Below, one piece after another: positions 12,012 through 22,517 of a stretch of DNA of 64,000 nucleotides. The notes under the pieces are model-generated. The model ran no database searches, was not told the origin of the DNA, and was given only the letters and a program-made list of their open reading frames with translations. This stretch comes from Torymus aiolomorphi. Taxonomy: Eukaryota; Arthropoda; Insecta; Hymenoptera; Torymidae. Every line of letters begins with the position of its first letter. Within the stretch, counting starts at the first letter, position 1. Location: NCBI GenBank assembly GCA_036365515.1, contig CM070874.1, forward strand, positions 219,216,942 to 219,280,941, read 5' to 3'. A program made the position numbers and the translations under genes.

Positions 12012-12313
12012 AAGGGATTGGAAAGTAGAGGGGCGCCCTTCAGTCCCATAGGCATCCTTTTATATTGCAAATGATTGAACGGCGTAGAAAAAGCGGTTTT
12101 AGGAGCGTCCGCGGGGTCTATAGGAACTTGGTGAAACCCTGAGGCTAAATCGAGTGTAGAAAAATACTTGCTCCTACCTAATTGGTCAAGAATTTCCGTT
12201 ATGTTAGGGAGAGGATACGCGGAGGCAACCGTTTTTTCATTTAACGCCCGAAAATCAATTACTAATCGCCATCTCTTATTTCCTTGTGAATCCGGTTTTT
12301 TGGAACTATCCAT
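11951..12313 (-). pseudogene. pol: Gypsy-1 pol, RT fingers/palm segment in shifted frame
   Basis: This frame carries the RT segment NKRWRLVIDFRALNEKT and the palm piece ending MPMGLKGAP; the family motif continues in the next frame. It is displaced by one base from the protease-RT frame upstream (junction in the A-run near 12297-12302) and by one base from the downstream frame (junction near 12030, in a C-run). Both junctions look like single-base deletions. Alternatives are an assembly error in short homopolymers or a genuinely inactive copy. Confidence 0.85.
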
Positions 12314-13227
12314 AAGGGAGAGTTATAAGGTGATTCTGATTCTTCTATAATATCATTATTAATTAGTTCTTGAACCTGTTTTTGAACTACATCGCGTAAA
12401 TGAGGCGGGTGACGATACTGTTTTACGTTAATAGGAACACTATCAGTAGTTGGAATTTTATGTGTAATCATAGAAGTTTTGCTAAGCCTATCATTTGGTA
12501 AATGGAATTGACAAGGGAATTCTGTAATTAATTTCTCTATACTATCTTTCTCTAAGGGATCAAGACTTCCTAAATCAAGTAATTCAAGTACCTTCTTTAT
12601 TCTAGACTGACGATTAGCTTCAGCCTCAAGTCCTTCTGTAGTTTTAATGACGCGTACAGGTCTGATCGTATTGTCATAGCATTCTAACTCAACCGGGGGA
12701 AGAATAAGACTTATATCTTCTGATGTGGAATTTATCGCGAATAAAGAGGCTTTACCACTATCGCTAGCGACTAGGCATTCCCCGATAAAAATTCCTGGAC
12801 CCGCATTTATCTTGGGTAAGTAACCGGAAAAGTGATTGGATTTATTAATAGTGATTTTAACCAATGTTTTTGTCCTAGCGGGAAGATAAAGAATATCATG
12901 GCTAACAAAAGGGACAGTTTCTCTTGGATTTCCCCATAGTAAAGCACCATTCCGGAAGGACAAGGTTGCGTCCTGTTCCTTTAGAAATTCTATGCCCAAA
13001 ATTCCGTCGGTCTCTATGGGAAAGCTATCGGGTACTACATTCATTCGGCAATAAACCTCATCTAATTTTATTCTTACGCATCCCTGAGTCAAAACCAATC
13101 CCTCACTTATCCCAGCCAATCTGTATACGGTATTTTCGTCAATGAATGAATTAGGTTTAATCAGACTTTGTTTAATTATATTAAGTTCGGAACCCGTATC
13201 AATAAGGAACCGCGGCATGTTTTTCAT
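12262..13227 (-). CDS. pol: Gypsy-1 pol, 5' part: aspartic protease and RT N-terminus
   Basis: The retroviral-type aspartic protease active site is FLIDTGSELN near residue 6-15, with a second protease half (GILGIEFLKE) around residue 70. The RT leader follows (VKQYRHPPHLRDVVQKQVQ, then SPYNSPLWIVPK near the C-terminus). The frame is open upstream of the first Met and overlaps the end of gag in the -1 frame, the arrangement used for ribosomal frameshifting in many Ty3/gypsy elements. It ends soon after an A-run frameshift near 12300. Confidence 0.88.
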   Translation of the reverse strand: MKNMPRFLIDTGSELNIIKQSLIKPNSFIDENTVYRLAGISEGLVLTQGCVRIKLDEVYCRMNVVPDSFPIETDGILGIEFLKEQDATLSFRNGALLWGNPRETVPFVSHDILYLPARTKTLVKITINKSNHFSGYLPKINAGPGIFIGECLVASDSGKASLFAINSTSEDISLILPPVELECYDNTIRPVRVIKTTEGLEAEANRQSRIKKVLELLDLGSLDPLEKDSIEKLITEFPCQFHLPNDRLSKTSMITHKIPTTDSVPINVKQYRHPPHLRDVVQKQVQELINNDIIEESESPYNSPLWIVPKNRIHKEIRDGD

Positions 13228-13262
13228 TAAATCTTTACTTTTTAGAACAACGATGGGAGATT

Positions 13263-14492
13263 TTAACCTCTGGGAGGTATCATGGGCAAGGATAACAGCG
13301 CGGGTATGGGCGCTTGGTTGTCGCGATGAGGTGGGTTCAACACTGCGCCTGTATGCTGAACCCGATTCGGGTTTAAAGGACGCGTGTTGCTAATTGCGAA
13401 GGATCTCGACGGAGGTTCTATCGCGAGAGGCTGGCTACTATTGAAGGAAGTATTTCTAGTTCGTTGCCTACATACTTCGAAGTTATGCCCCCATCTCTTA
13501 CAGTAACTACAACAAGGACTTATATTCTCCGTCTTACGACAATTCCGCGCAATATGCCCTATTTCCCCGCATCGATAACAGCCACGCCTCTTCCTGTCAG
13601 GTTCTTCCTCCCTTTTAGGCTCCGCGATATGACAATATGCCCGCTTCCGATTTTCTTCTGTCTTTTCCCCATGCAATTCCCTTCGCTGTTGTACATATCT
13701 TTCGCAAATAATGGCGGTGCTAATCGCTGCTTCAAGGGTAGAGAATTGTTTCCCTATCATTCGCGTTGCTATATCGGCTTCTAGACCTAAGGTAAAACAT
13801 TCAATGGCCGTGTTCGTTGTTCCCTCAATCATACCACGAGCGACGACAGGATTAAAATTTTCGTCTATCAATTCACGAGCTTTTTGCAGAATCCGAGTGA
13901 CTCTTAACCCGTATTCAGAAACCTTTTCTTGGGGTTCCTGCCTGACTCGTGCTAAGTCGGTTTGAATCTGAGGCAAATTTTGAGTGGGCGCGAATACCCT
14001 TTTCAATTCCGATAGAAGCTGATCTAAATCACTAAAATCTTTAAACTGTAAATAATCGTTAGCGTCGCCGGTGACTCGTGATTTTACCAATTTTAAAAAG
14101 AAACTTTGGTCACTCGGATTTACAAAACTCTCGGCTTCCCTACACTCCCTAATGAACCGATTTACAGAGATATTCCTTCCATTAAATTCGGGGAGTATAC
14201 GCACTATCTCATTGATCTTTTTATAGCTGGATAAGGAATTTGATTTAACGGATCTATTATTTATAGAATTATTATCAGAATCATCACGCGTAACCGAATA
14301 ATCTCTAATATCCTGCAACCTCGGGGCAGGATTAAGCGGCGGTCTAATTAATGTTATGCTTGGTTTGGCGCGATTATTCAGTGTTAAATCTAGTGCTTCT
14401 ATAACGTCAGGTAAACTACTATTTCTATCCGTTGGCCTGGAATCTTCCGAGACCGACCACGAACCGGACGCTTGCTCGCTATTAACCGACAT
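13263..14492 (-). CDS. gag: Gypsy-1 Gag
   Basis: This is the structural protein forming the virus-like particle and binding RNA, 409 residues and intact. The central region (INEIVRILPEFNGRNISV ... VTRILQKARELI, about residues 85-230) has the capsid pattern seen in gypsy-clade Gags. Two zinc knuckles follow: CYRCGEIGHIARNC (about 302) and CSYCKRWGHNFEVC (about 328). The stop lies inside the upstream extension of the protease frame, so the two products are linked by a -1 shift. Its start is the first Met downstream of the leader. Confidence 0.9.
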   Translation of the reverse strand: MSVNSEQASGSWSVSEDSRPTDRNSSLPDVIEALDLTLNNRAKPSITLIRPPLNPAPRLQDIRDYSVTRDDSDNNSINNRSVKSNSLSSYKKINEIVRILPEFNGRNISVNRFIRECREAESFVNPSDQSFFLKLVKSRVTGDANDYLQFKDFSDLDQLLSELKRVFAPTQNLPQIQTDLARVRQEPQEKVSEYGLRVTRILQKARELIDENFNPVVARGMIEGTTNTAIECFTLGLEADIATRMIGKQFSTLEAAISTAIICERYVQQRRELHGEKTEENRKRAYCHIAEPKREEEPDRKRRGCYRCGEIGHIARNCRKTENISPCCSYCKRWGHNFEVCRQRTRNTSFNSSQPLAIEPPSRSFAISNTRPLNPNRVQHTGAVLNPPHRDNQAPIPALLSLPMIPPRG

Positions 14493-15019
14493 TTTCGCTA
14501 TTCTATATTTACTCGCTCGCTCAGGTACTTAACTTAGGATATTTGGGGGACTCGTAGATGCTCCTGGTGGTGGTCCGGGTAAGGTCTCTCAATCGTGCTA
14601 TCCTTGGCAATGCTTGCAGTTGGGTGGTGAAGATAGGCAATGACCCGATCGTAGATGGCGTCGGGAACGAAGCTGATAAGGTTGTATCCTGGGGGAGGAT
14701 CGTCGTCCTTGGTTTGGCCCTGGAGGTGTGTTACCTGCCCCACTCTCGTGTCCTAGGTCCGGGGTATTTTCTCTCGGATTAAGTGGAGTTCTATCGTTGG
14801 CATTCATGAAGTCCTTGATCCTTGATTGGTTGGGGCTTTCTCTCTCTTATTGCTGCTGTGGACCCAAATTCTCAATCAAGTGTTCCGGCATTCGCCCGTG
14901 TTCCAGGGGAAACCACAGCTCAAAAACCCTGGACGGAACACAATACTGAACTTCTTCCTCTTCTCCTTGGATCCTTTTCCTTGCAATCCTTCGAACAATC
15001 CCACCGCTGTCACCAAAAT
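14493..15019 (-). other. Gypsy-1 leader with primer-binding site
   Basis: This is the leader between the 5' LTR and gag. Directly inside the LTR the minus strand reads ATTTTGGTGACAGCGGTGG. The TGG-led segment is the likely tRNA primer-binding site, but I cannot name the tRNA. Small minus-strand frames at 14534-14743 and 14598-14807 have no recognisable domain. Confidence 0.6.
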
Positions 15020-16416
15020 TGTTACGACCCGAGTCGGGTTCGGCGAGTAGAAAGTCGTTTCTACAATGGTCGCCTCGTTGACCAATTAAATTGTGGATTC
15101 GTTGTTCGATTAAGCACTGAAGTGCAAGGAGTTGCGGGAACTTTTAAATAAGAACTCGAATAAAATAAACTTTAACCTTGGAGTTTTATTCAATTTAAAT
15201 GAAATACTTGTATCTTTGACAAATAACTTTGGAACTTTAATAAAATATAAAGTTTTTCAAGCGTGACTCGATGTAATTCAAGAATGACCTTGAATATTAT
15301 GCTCTGAGGCACTTGCACAGAGACCTCAGAGAGACTGCCTAAGGCCGGCGAGGAGGCCCTATTTATATTCTAGGTTATAGATGGAGCTCCAGGTTGGTGG
15401 TGGGAGTGGAGCCAATCAGAGTTGTTCCTCTTCTTCGAGTGGGAGTGGCTTTACTGGAGATTTCTAGTTTAATCCGGTTTGTCCTTGAGAGTGGGAGTGG
15501 CCTCGCTGGATAATTCTAGTTTATTCTGGATCGTCCTCGAGAGTGGGAGTGGCTTCGCTGGAGAAATCTAGTTCCTTCGAGAGTGGGGGAGATTTCCGTT
15601 AGAATCCGTTGACCTTGGCGCCCCTAAAAATAGAAGGTAAACAGGAAGAAGGAGAGGGAATTTCCGTTGGGATCCTGCCGGTTAGATCAGGGTTCGAGGG
15701 CTTCTAAAAATAGGAAGAGGGAGAGGGAATTTCCGTTGGGATCCGGCCGGTTAGATCAGGTTTCGAGGGCTTCTAAAAATAGGAAGAGGGAGAGGGAAAA
15801 GAGATAAACAACTCCAGGAATAATATGGAGTAAATAACTCCGGGAATTATACGGAGTAAATAACTCCAGGAATTATACGGAGTAAATAACTCCGGGAATT
15901 ATACGGAGTAAATAACTCCGGGAATTATACGGAGTAAACAACTCCAGGAATTATACGGAGTAAATAACTCCAAGAATTATAAATTTAGAAAAGGAATGAG
16001 CGTTTCCCTGAGCGAGTATTATCCTGTTATAATTTAAATATCATTAATTATTATTAATGCCTAGATCGATTGCTATTAGTTTAATTGAGTTATTATTTAT
16101 CAAATACGGGATTAATATTTATTGTTAGTCATTTATTTCAATTTGCGTTATCCTAAATTCGTTTATTATTTATTTACTATTTATTTACGGAATAGCTGAT
16201 ATAAGTTATCTGATTAAAATTAATCAAATTAATGATTCTATTGTTAAAATCTTCAACAGGTTTTTATTTTATGGGAATACGTTTCGATACGTTTAATATT
16301 TAATTGTTTGATTTATTTAAGATTAATTTTGAAATCAATCTTCTAAATTCGAAATTATTATTGCAGACCGATCCTAAATATTCTGTTACTCGTTCACGCG
16401 AACGCAGTTCATAACA
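15020..16416 (-). repeat. Gypsy-1 5' LTR
   Basis: This is the partner of 5579-6975, the same length to the base. The one difference I saw is in gttagatcagg(t/g)ttcg (near 15690; the matching site is near 6251). It carries the promoter end for the minus-strand element. Confidence 0.95.
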
Positions 16417-16663
16417 ACTGCGTATGATACGCGGTGTCGTAAATTGTATTTACGACACGTCGCAAATCAGTGTCGCAAACGTCGCAAACGCAGTCGAGTT
16501 TGATACGCGCGTATAATACGCGTTTGAATGAAAAATTCGAAATATCCTATTAAAATTACTTTTATTAAGTAATTCATTGTACAAAATTACACATTGTTAT
16601 TTAATAATAAATAATAAAATTAAAATGTTAAACTTATTCATTAATTTTTAATAAATAAAAAAG

Positions 16664-16849
16664 TTACAAATTTTTTGTATTTTCTAAACTATTCTCAATA
16701 TTAACTTTTTTATCTACAGAAAAAGCTGGAATCCTCAATAATTTTACGGCAAATATAGCTAGTTTTGCGTGCTTCTTTCCAGTTACCTTCCAAAACGTTT
16801 GATAAGAAGAATAATTTTTTTTTGATAATATTTCATTCCAACGATGCAA
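16664..16849 (-). pseudogene. hAT transposase C-terminal (dimerisation region) fragment
   Basis: A 61-residue minus-strand frame contains FWKVTGKKHAKLAIFAVKLL followed by RIPAFS. In hAT transposases the C-terminal dimerisation region has an F/W-W-x4-G...P.LA..A..LL.IPA.S pattern, which this fits; the usual ERxFS that follows is lost here (VDKKVN). Its position inside the hAT-type inverted repeats supports the assignment. This is a remnant only: no RNase H-like catalytic part is present. Confidence 0.6.
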
Positions 16850-17118
16850 ACTTCAGACTCATAGGAAAATGTGCAGCATTAGGAAAAAAAGCAAATTAAT
16901 TATAGTTGATTTATCTATTTAATTTTTTATATTTATTTTTCATAAAATCTATATCGCAAAGTACTCTATTAAAATATTTACTTATTTAATTTTTAAATTT
17001 CGCGCGTTTTTCATTGATTACGACGTCTGCGACACCATTGCGACATATTATACGCGTCGCAATGATTCATACGCGTATGATGTCGCAAATTGTTTGTCGC
17101 GTCATTTACCCACCACTG

Positions 17119-17282
17119 CATGGGGGTAAATGTGACCAGCGCACCATGCGGCGGAATACCGAATAGGCCCCAATGGCCAATGGCTTATGGTTATGTTCTA
17201 TGTATGTTCCATCATTCTATGATTGTGTTATATTTATATGCTGTATTACCATGATAAAATATAAAATTATACTTTTTGTACA
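17119..17282. other. Intergenic DNA, no feature seen
   Basis: Unannotated sequence flanking the hAT-type element; nothing supportable. Confidence 0.4.
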
Positions 17283-17495
17283 TTTTCCAAAAAAGAGCCA
17301 TGGTACACTCTAAGTTAGCAAAAGACAAACATTCCATTCAATTTTGGTGCAAAACTTTTCATTATCCTCGAACATTTTCAGTTCCCAAATTTAGGGAACT
17401 ATCAATCTCTGCCAATAATTAACAGATCTACTAAACAATTTAACAGATTATTCCTGATTCGATAACTTACAACGTACCATGGTCCTTTTTCCGAA
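17283..17495. mobile_element. MITE-like inverted-repeat element
   Basis: The arms at 17283-17317 (...gccatggtacactctaagtta) and 17463-17495 (taacttacaacgtaccatgg...) are about 33-bp imperfect inverted copies around a 145-bp centre. There is no coding capacity. Superfamily and target duplication were not resolved. Confidence 0.5.
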
Positions 17496-17751
17496 ATATT
17501 TAGGTTTTAATGATTAAAAAAATTTAAATTGTGAAAAAATCGTAAGTCGGTAAGGTAGAGTCAATTCTTGAGCTTCACATCGCTTTAAGCGGTAGCATTG
17601 TGAAATGCTGATTTGTTAAAAATTGCACGCCACTGTTCTGGAGTACTACTGTACGATGCCTGAGCGAAATGCTGCGCTGCATTCTCGCTTTTATATGTCA
17701 GGAAATATCTGATGTGAATAAACTTTCAGAATGAAATTCTAAATGTCTATA

Positions 17752-17782
17752 ATACGTCTCCGGACGTAACACCTCCCCCCTT
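17752..17782 (-). repeat. Copia-type LTR start plus polypurine tract (copy A)
   Basis: Read on the minus strand this is AAGGGGGGAGG followed by TGTTACGTCC, the join of a polypurine tract to an LTR that begins with TG. The same 31 bp are found at 23689-23719. The LTR body would lie to the left (about 17530-17775) and the internal region to the right. No coding part of that element remains here. Confidence 0.6.
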
Positions 17783-17903
17783 AGACTGTTGAATGTCATA
17801 GAGATTCAACAATGTTATTATGCATCAGAGATTTCCCGTTACAAAAATTTATTGATAAGTCAATGATAAAATATAATAATACGGGTTATGAATGATAATA
17901 ATT

Positions 17904-17917
17904 ATAGTAAAAATAAT
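17904..17917. repeat. LINE target-site duplication (left)
   Basis: ATAGTAAAAATAAT at 17904-17917 is repeated exactly at 23231-23244 and brackets the LINE. Confidence 0.85.
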
Positions 17918-18237
17918 TTTTCTTTTTTTTTTTTTTTTTACGAGGGAAACAGTGAAATCTTGCATCAGTCCGGTGGACCAAATGCTCCACCGGACCACCT
18001 GGGCCGCATATCCATGCCAGCCCAGGAGACACCGCAAGAGGCTCCGCACTCCCACAGCGTGTGGGATTACTACCCACTAAAAACACTAACCCTTTCTGCT
18101 CTGCACTACTGTACAGACCCTCCCCCGGCACCGTTTTACACATTACTTCAGGGGAGGGCTTGCTTCGCCTGAGCGGCACCTTCTCACTTCAGATCGGCCG
18201 TTGAGACCCGCAGGGGTCTTTTTTTTCCCGTGAACAG

Positions 18238-20409
18238 CTACGGCGCCCTGCGGACGGCTGATCTGCTGTTCTCCTCTTCCCTTTTTTGGCGCAAGATCGC
18301 CTCCACGTAGGAGGCGACTTCCGCCCATTGTTGAGGACCTTGGTGCATCAGCCTGACTATATTGTCAGGTGATATGCAGCCAAGGTCCCTCTCTAGTGCC
18401 CCCCTTTCGACGGTCTACCTTCCGCATACGAAGAAGGTGTGGAACACGTCGTCCGGGAGGCCCTCACAATAGGCGCAGCCTGGCTCCGCGACTTTACCCA
18501 TCTTATGTAGGTATGCGCGGAACAGGCCGTGCCCCGTCAAGAATTGGGTGAGGTAGTAATTTACCTCACCCTCTTTTCGGAACAGCCAGGTGTCCACTTG
18601 TGGGATCAGCCTGGCCGTCCATCTTCCTTTAGTGGAGGATTCCCACCGATGCTGCCAAGCCTGGATGGTATTGGCCCTGGCCGTTCGGTGGGCCTCCACT
18701 ACCCCAAGAGCAGGCTTCTGCTGATGGACGAAGCGTCTCTCCAGTGCAAGAAGGTCGATGGGTATTACCCCAGCGACCACTAATATCGCGGGCTCGGAGA
18801 CCGTGCGGTAAGAGCATGCGATCCGGAGTGCTGCTCTCCGTTGCACCGCAGCGAGACGCTTCCTGTGCACGTCTTTCCGTAGCGCATCGGCCCAGACCTC
18901 CGCTCCGTACAGCATGACGGCTTCGGCGGCACGCATGAGTAGGCGCCTTTTACAAGGCCGGGGGCCGGCGGTATTTGCCATGAGCCTACTCAGCGAGGCT
19001 GTTACTGCTGCCGCCTTCTCCGTCACTATGGTGAGGTGTTCCCTGAAGGTGAGCTTGTTATCAAGCGTCACCCCCAGGTACCTCACTGCACTCTTTGCCT
19101 GTACCGTCGCGTCTCCTACTTGAAAGGGGCACATGGTATTGATGTGCCTCTTCGTGAGTAGCACGACCTCCGTCTTCTTTGTGGCTAATTCAAGCCCGTG
19201 ATCCTCCAGCCAGGAGAAAACGCGACGCATTACCTGGTTGAGTAGCAGGCTAGCGAGGTCAACGTCTCTGGCTACGATGACCACCGCTATGTCGTCAGCG
19301 TACCCAACCAGCAAGGTGCCCTCGGGCATTTCCATGCGCAGGATCCCGTCATAGAATACATTCCATATATCGGGACCCAGCATGGAGCCCTGAGCTGCCC
19401 CAGATGTTATTTCCCTCTTTATTGGTCCGTCCTCAGTGTCGTAAGTTATCGAGCGGTCCCTCAGATACTCCCCAAGAATGCGTAAAAGATACGCGGGGAT
19501 ACGAAAGTCCCGCTCGAAAGCTTCCAGCGCCTTGTCCCACCTAACTGAGTTAAACGCGTTTTTAACGTCCAAGGTGGCCAGCAGACAAATAGGGCGAGAG
19601 AAATGGTTGCCCTGTTCCGTTGACCTGGCGGCATTTACCACCTCCTGGATTGCGTCTACGGTTGACTTATCTCGCCTGAAGCCATACTGCCGCGGAGCCA
19701 GATCTCCGAACGCACTTATGGCTGCCTGGAGGCGAGGTTTCAGCAGTTTCTCCAGGAGTTTTCCCGCCGTGTCTAGCATGCACAGCGGGCGGTAGGCCGA
19801 CGGGCTGTCTGCTGGACCCTTGTCCTTGCTGATGAGGACAAGTCTCGCTGTCTTCCAGCGGGCAGGAAAAATGCCCGCCTTCAGGCAGGAGTTGTACATG
19901 TCCAGCAAGAGGCGCGGGTGACTGCCGCCGATGGCTTTCAGCAGCTCTGCTGGTAATCCATCCGGCCCCGGAGCTCTTCTATTACGCAAAGATTTTATTG
20001 CGATGGAGAGCTCCATGTTCGTAAACAGAGGAGTTTCGAACGGGCCGGATGTTGCTGGGCCATCCGGTCTCCTTGGGTGTTCGGGGAAAAGGGCACGTAC
20101 GATGTTCGTGATCGTTTGCGCATCTTTCGGCGCTGACGAACCGAAGGTCGCCAGCTTGCGCATAACGATCTTGTACCCTAATCCCCACGGATCGTGATCC
20201 ATCTCTTCCCCCAGCTCTTTCCAGCATCGCTGCCGGCTGGACTTGATGGCCTTCTTTAGGGATTTCTTGGCCGCCTTGTACTCTGCGGCCAAGGGGCTGC
20301 GTCGAGATCGCGTTTTTGACCCTCTACATTCTGCGTCGCAACTGCAGGCACGTCTTACGAAGGTCCGCGATGTCGTTCGTCCACCAGTAAGCAGGTCGTC
20401 TTGACCCAC
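18238..20409 (-). pseudogene. LINE ORF2, reverse transcriptase part
   Basis: It encodes the RT: RAPGPDGLPAELLKAI (finger motif), YRPLCMLDTAGKLLEKLL, YGFRRDKSTVDAIQEVV, LDVKNAFNSVRW, GAAQGSMLGPDIWN and the catalytic VGYADDIAVV. A C-terminal zinc-like motif (CAYCEGLPDDVFHTFFVC) is followed by a TAG at 18415-18417 where the family continues. The frame beyond that TAG stays open for 58 codons with typical C-terminal character (GALERDLGCISPDNIV) up to a TAG at 18238-18240. The upstream end is in a different frame from the endonuclease; the shift lies near 20330-20350. Confidence 0.9.
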
Positions 20410-21250
20410 GTGTTGATTTCCTGGGAACCGTCTCCGCGCAGGCCTTTTCGATGACCTTCATGGTGTAGTCGGTCACCATTTTTGCCCGCGCAAATAGCGG
20501 CAGCGATTCCGGGATCTCACGCAGTGTTGGCTGTCCGTATTCTATCACCGTGGCAAACCTCTCGTAGTTCATCTTGGCGATGTTCCACCTGGGGGGGCCG
20601 CGCTTGTGCGGACACGGAGCCGGTCTGCTATCACGCACACGGAACATGATATACATGTGATCGCTTCCTGTATAGTCCTCGATCACATGCCAGCTCTGGA
20701 TTCGCCCGGCTAGGCGTTCGCTTGCCAGGGAGACGTTGATAATGGTCTCCCTGTAGCCCGGTCGTCTGAAGGTCGACGTGGTACCTTTATTTAGTACCAC
20801 GAGGTCTAGCCGACTGGCCATATCCATAACCAGCCGGCCCCTACGATCCGACCCAGCTTCCCCCCACTCCGGGGCTTTAGCATTGAAGTCCCCGGCGATA
20901 ATCAGCTCACCCTGCATCTCCCGTGTTGCATCCTCCAGGCCCTCCAGCTTGGCCTGGAAGTCGCTGATGGTCTGGTTTGGAGTGAGGTATACGCTTATGT
21001 AGTGAGTTTGCTGGTGCCTCACCCAAACAAAACCGCTGCCGCCGCCATGACCCGCAATGTGGATATTCTGCGGGTCACGGTTTCAGATGGCTGCGGTGCC
21101 CAGGTCATCGGCAAACCATCCTGGACCATCTTTGTTTCGATACTGTTCGCTGATTAGTACAATATCAGCGTTTTTCTCGAAACAGATCTGTTCCAGGAGG
21201 TCGTGAGCTGCCCTGCTCCTGTGCATATTACCCTGCAGAACTACCGCCAT
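20324..21250 (-). pseudogene. LINE ORF2, endonuclease part
   Basis: ORF2 most likely begins at the ATG at 21250 (MAVVLQGNMHRSR), 26 bp after the ORF1 stop. The endonuclease shows DIVLISEQYR near the start, GDFNAKAPEWG, the D/R-rich SDRRGRLVMDMASRLDLVVL and GSDHMYIMF at its end, as in R1-type apurinic endonucleases that nick the target DNA. A TGA at 21083-21085 interrupts the frame at codon 56, inside a segment that is conserved on both sides. Confidence 0.85.
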
Positions 21251-21276
21251 TTTTTCTTGGCATTTGCAAGTGCCTC

Positions 21277-22517
21277 TCAGAAGGCCCTCCAGGCTCCTGA
21301 TCCCGCCGTATGGTTGCGGGAATCAGGTTTGTCCGCTTGTTCTGGACACAGGAAGCAACGTGGGGTGGCATTACATCCCGCGATCATGTGGCCTTCCGCC
21401 CCGCAGCGATAGCATCGCTTGCTGCGGTCGGGCCCTTTGCAGTCCGAGCTAAGATGGCCGAAGCCCAGACATTTATAGCAACGGGTAACCGTAGCTCTCC
21501 TGCGGATCCTGCAGTTGACCCAGCCTATCTTTATGCGGGCGGTGGCCATTAGCTTTTCCGCAGCCGGTGTGTCCACCGTCACTATGGCCATCCATTGTGC
21601 TCTCGCATTTGGCCTAGTCAAGACAGACTGCAGGAACCCCTTGTAGTCCTGCAGGTCTCTTTTTAAGGCCTCCACTACTTCCTCACTGGACGTGCAACTG
21701 TCGAGATCTCTGATCTCCAGGATGACTCTGGGGATCAGTTCCCTAACAACGGTGCAGTCGTTTCCAGTAGCTTCTCTGAGTGCTTCTGAGAAGGCAGTTC
21801 TTGTTACTGAATTGCCTTCTTTCAGCTCGAGGAGTACCTGACCTGCTCTTGTTTGCCGGATGGATCGGATCTCTACTCCACTCTCTTCCGGCTTGACAGC
21901 CTTACGTATGGTGGACAGAATGTCCGCATACGACTTACCGCCTGCCGGTTTGAGCACGATCGCATCCGGCTTTGTTACCTTTTTTTCTTTCTTCTTTGTC
22001 TTCTGCTTCCTCTGCTGTTGTTGCGGCTGCTGTTTCTGTGGCTGCTGCTGCTGTTGTTTCGGCTGCTTCCGCCCTTTTCTACTTTTTACAGCAACCCAAT
22101 CTTCCTTAGGGATATCCGCCTTTTTCTTCTTCACTTCCTTTTCCCCGTATCCAGGCTAGGTGGGCTAGAGGCGCCTCGCTTCGTGCCGCCAAGTGGCTCG
22201 GGGCCAAGTGACCCTGTTGGTGTCCCCATACTTTCTACCAAGGACATCGTCCTTTGCCTCCTGGCTGGTGTGTAAGCCCTGGCTTGCTTAGCAGCACGTA
22301 GTTCCGTTTTCACGGCGCTTTCGAGCTGCTCCAGTTGGTCTACCATAACTGGCAACCCCTTTTTAATATCGTTTTTGATATTAGGCTGAGCTTTTAGCGC
22401 CTGCACCATAACCTTGAGGAGCGCTCGCATTTCTGCGAGCACCTTCTCCACCGCAGTCTGGCATACACCTTCTTTCTCCTTAGTTTGTTGGTTGTGTTGC
22501 GTGTTTGAATTCATCAT
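21277..22517 (-). pseudogene. LINE ORF1 (Gag-like RNA-binding protein), two frames
   Basis: The first 128 codons (22517 down to 22131, starting MMNSNTQHNQQTKEKEGV) end at a TGA that overlaps the next open frame (22134 to 21277) by 4 bp; together they have the length of a usual ORF1. The second part has a basic, Gln-rich stretch, an RRM-like segment (VEIRSIRQTRAGQVLLELKE) and three zinc knuckles: CYKCLGFGHLSSDC, CYRCGAEGHMIAGC and a partial CFLC. The protein would coat LINE RNA. A frameshift mutation is the simplest reading, although a programmed shift cannot be excluded. Confidence 0.8.

Larger units (their letters stand above)
5579..16416 (-). mobile_element. Gypsy-1: full-length Ty3/gypsy LTR retrotransposon
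   Basis: Two 1397-bp LTRs (5579-6975 and 15020-16416) begin TGTTACGACC and end TTCATAACA. They are flanked by a 4-bp target duplication, actg at 5575-5578 and 16417-16420. On the minus strand the order is LTR, primer-binding region, gag, protease-RT-RNase H-integrase, a 1.6-kb 3' untranslated stretch, polypurine tract, LTR. I found one base difference between the LTRs, so the insertion is recent. No env gene is recognisable. Pol is broken by two frameshifts. The element sits in the hAT-type element, 20 bp inside one end. Confidence 0.93.
5559..17118 (-). mobile_element. hAT-type transposon remnant split by gypsy-1
   Basis: The ends are perfect 11-bp inverted repeats, CAGTGGTGGGT at 5559-5569 and ACCCACCACTG at 17108-17118, of the form typical of hAT elements. 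Flanks 5551-5558 (cacatggg) and 17119-17126 (catggggg) resemble a decayed 8-bp target duplication. Without the gypsy insertion the element is only about 0.72 kb. It contains CG-rich subterminal motifs (gtcgcaaa, tacgcgtat) on both sides and a fragment of a hAT transposase C-terminus on the minus strand. It is thus an internally deleted, non-autonomous derivative. Confidence 0.75.

Noticed and set aside
5551..17126. Clean 8-bp target duplication of the hAT-type element
   Set aside because: cacatggg and catggggg agree at only five of eight positions; I keep it as a decayed candidate, not as proof.
21853..22275. Plus-strand Cys/Leu-rich frame
   Set aside because: It is antisense to the Gln/Lys-rich part of LINE ORF1; the Leu/Cys richness is the complement of CAG-type codons.
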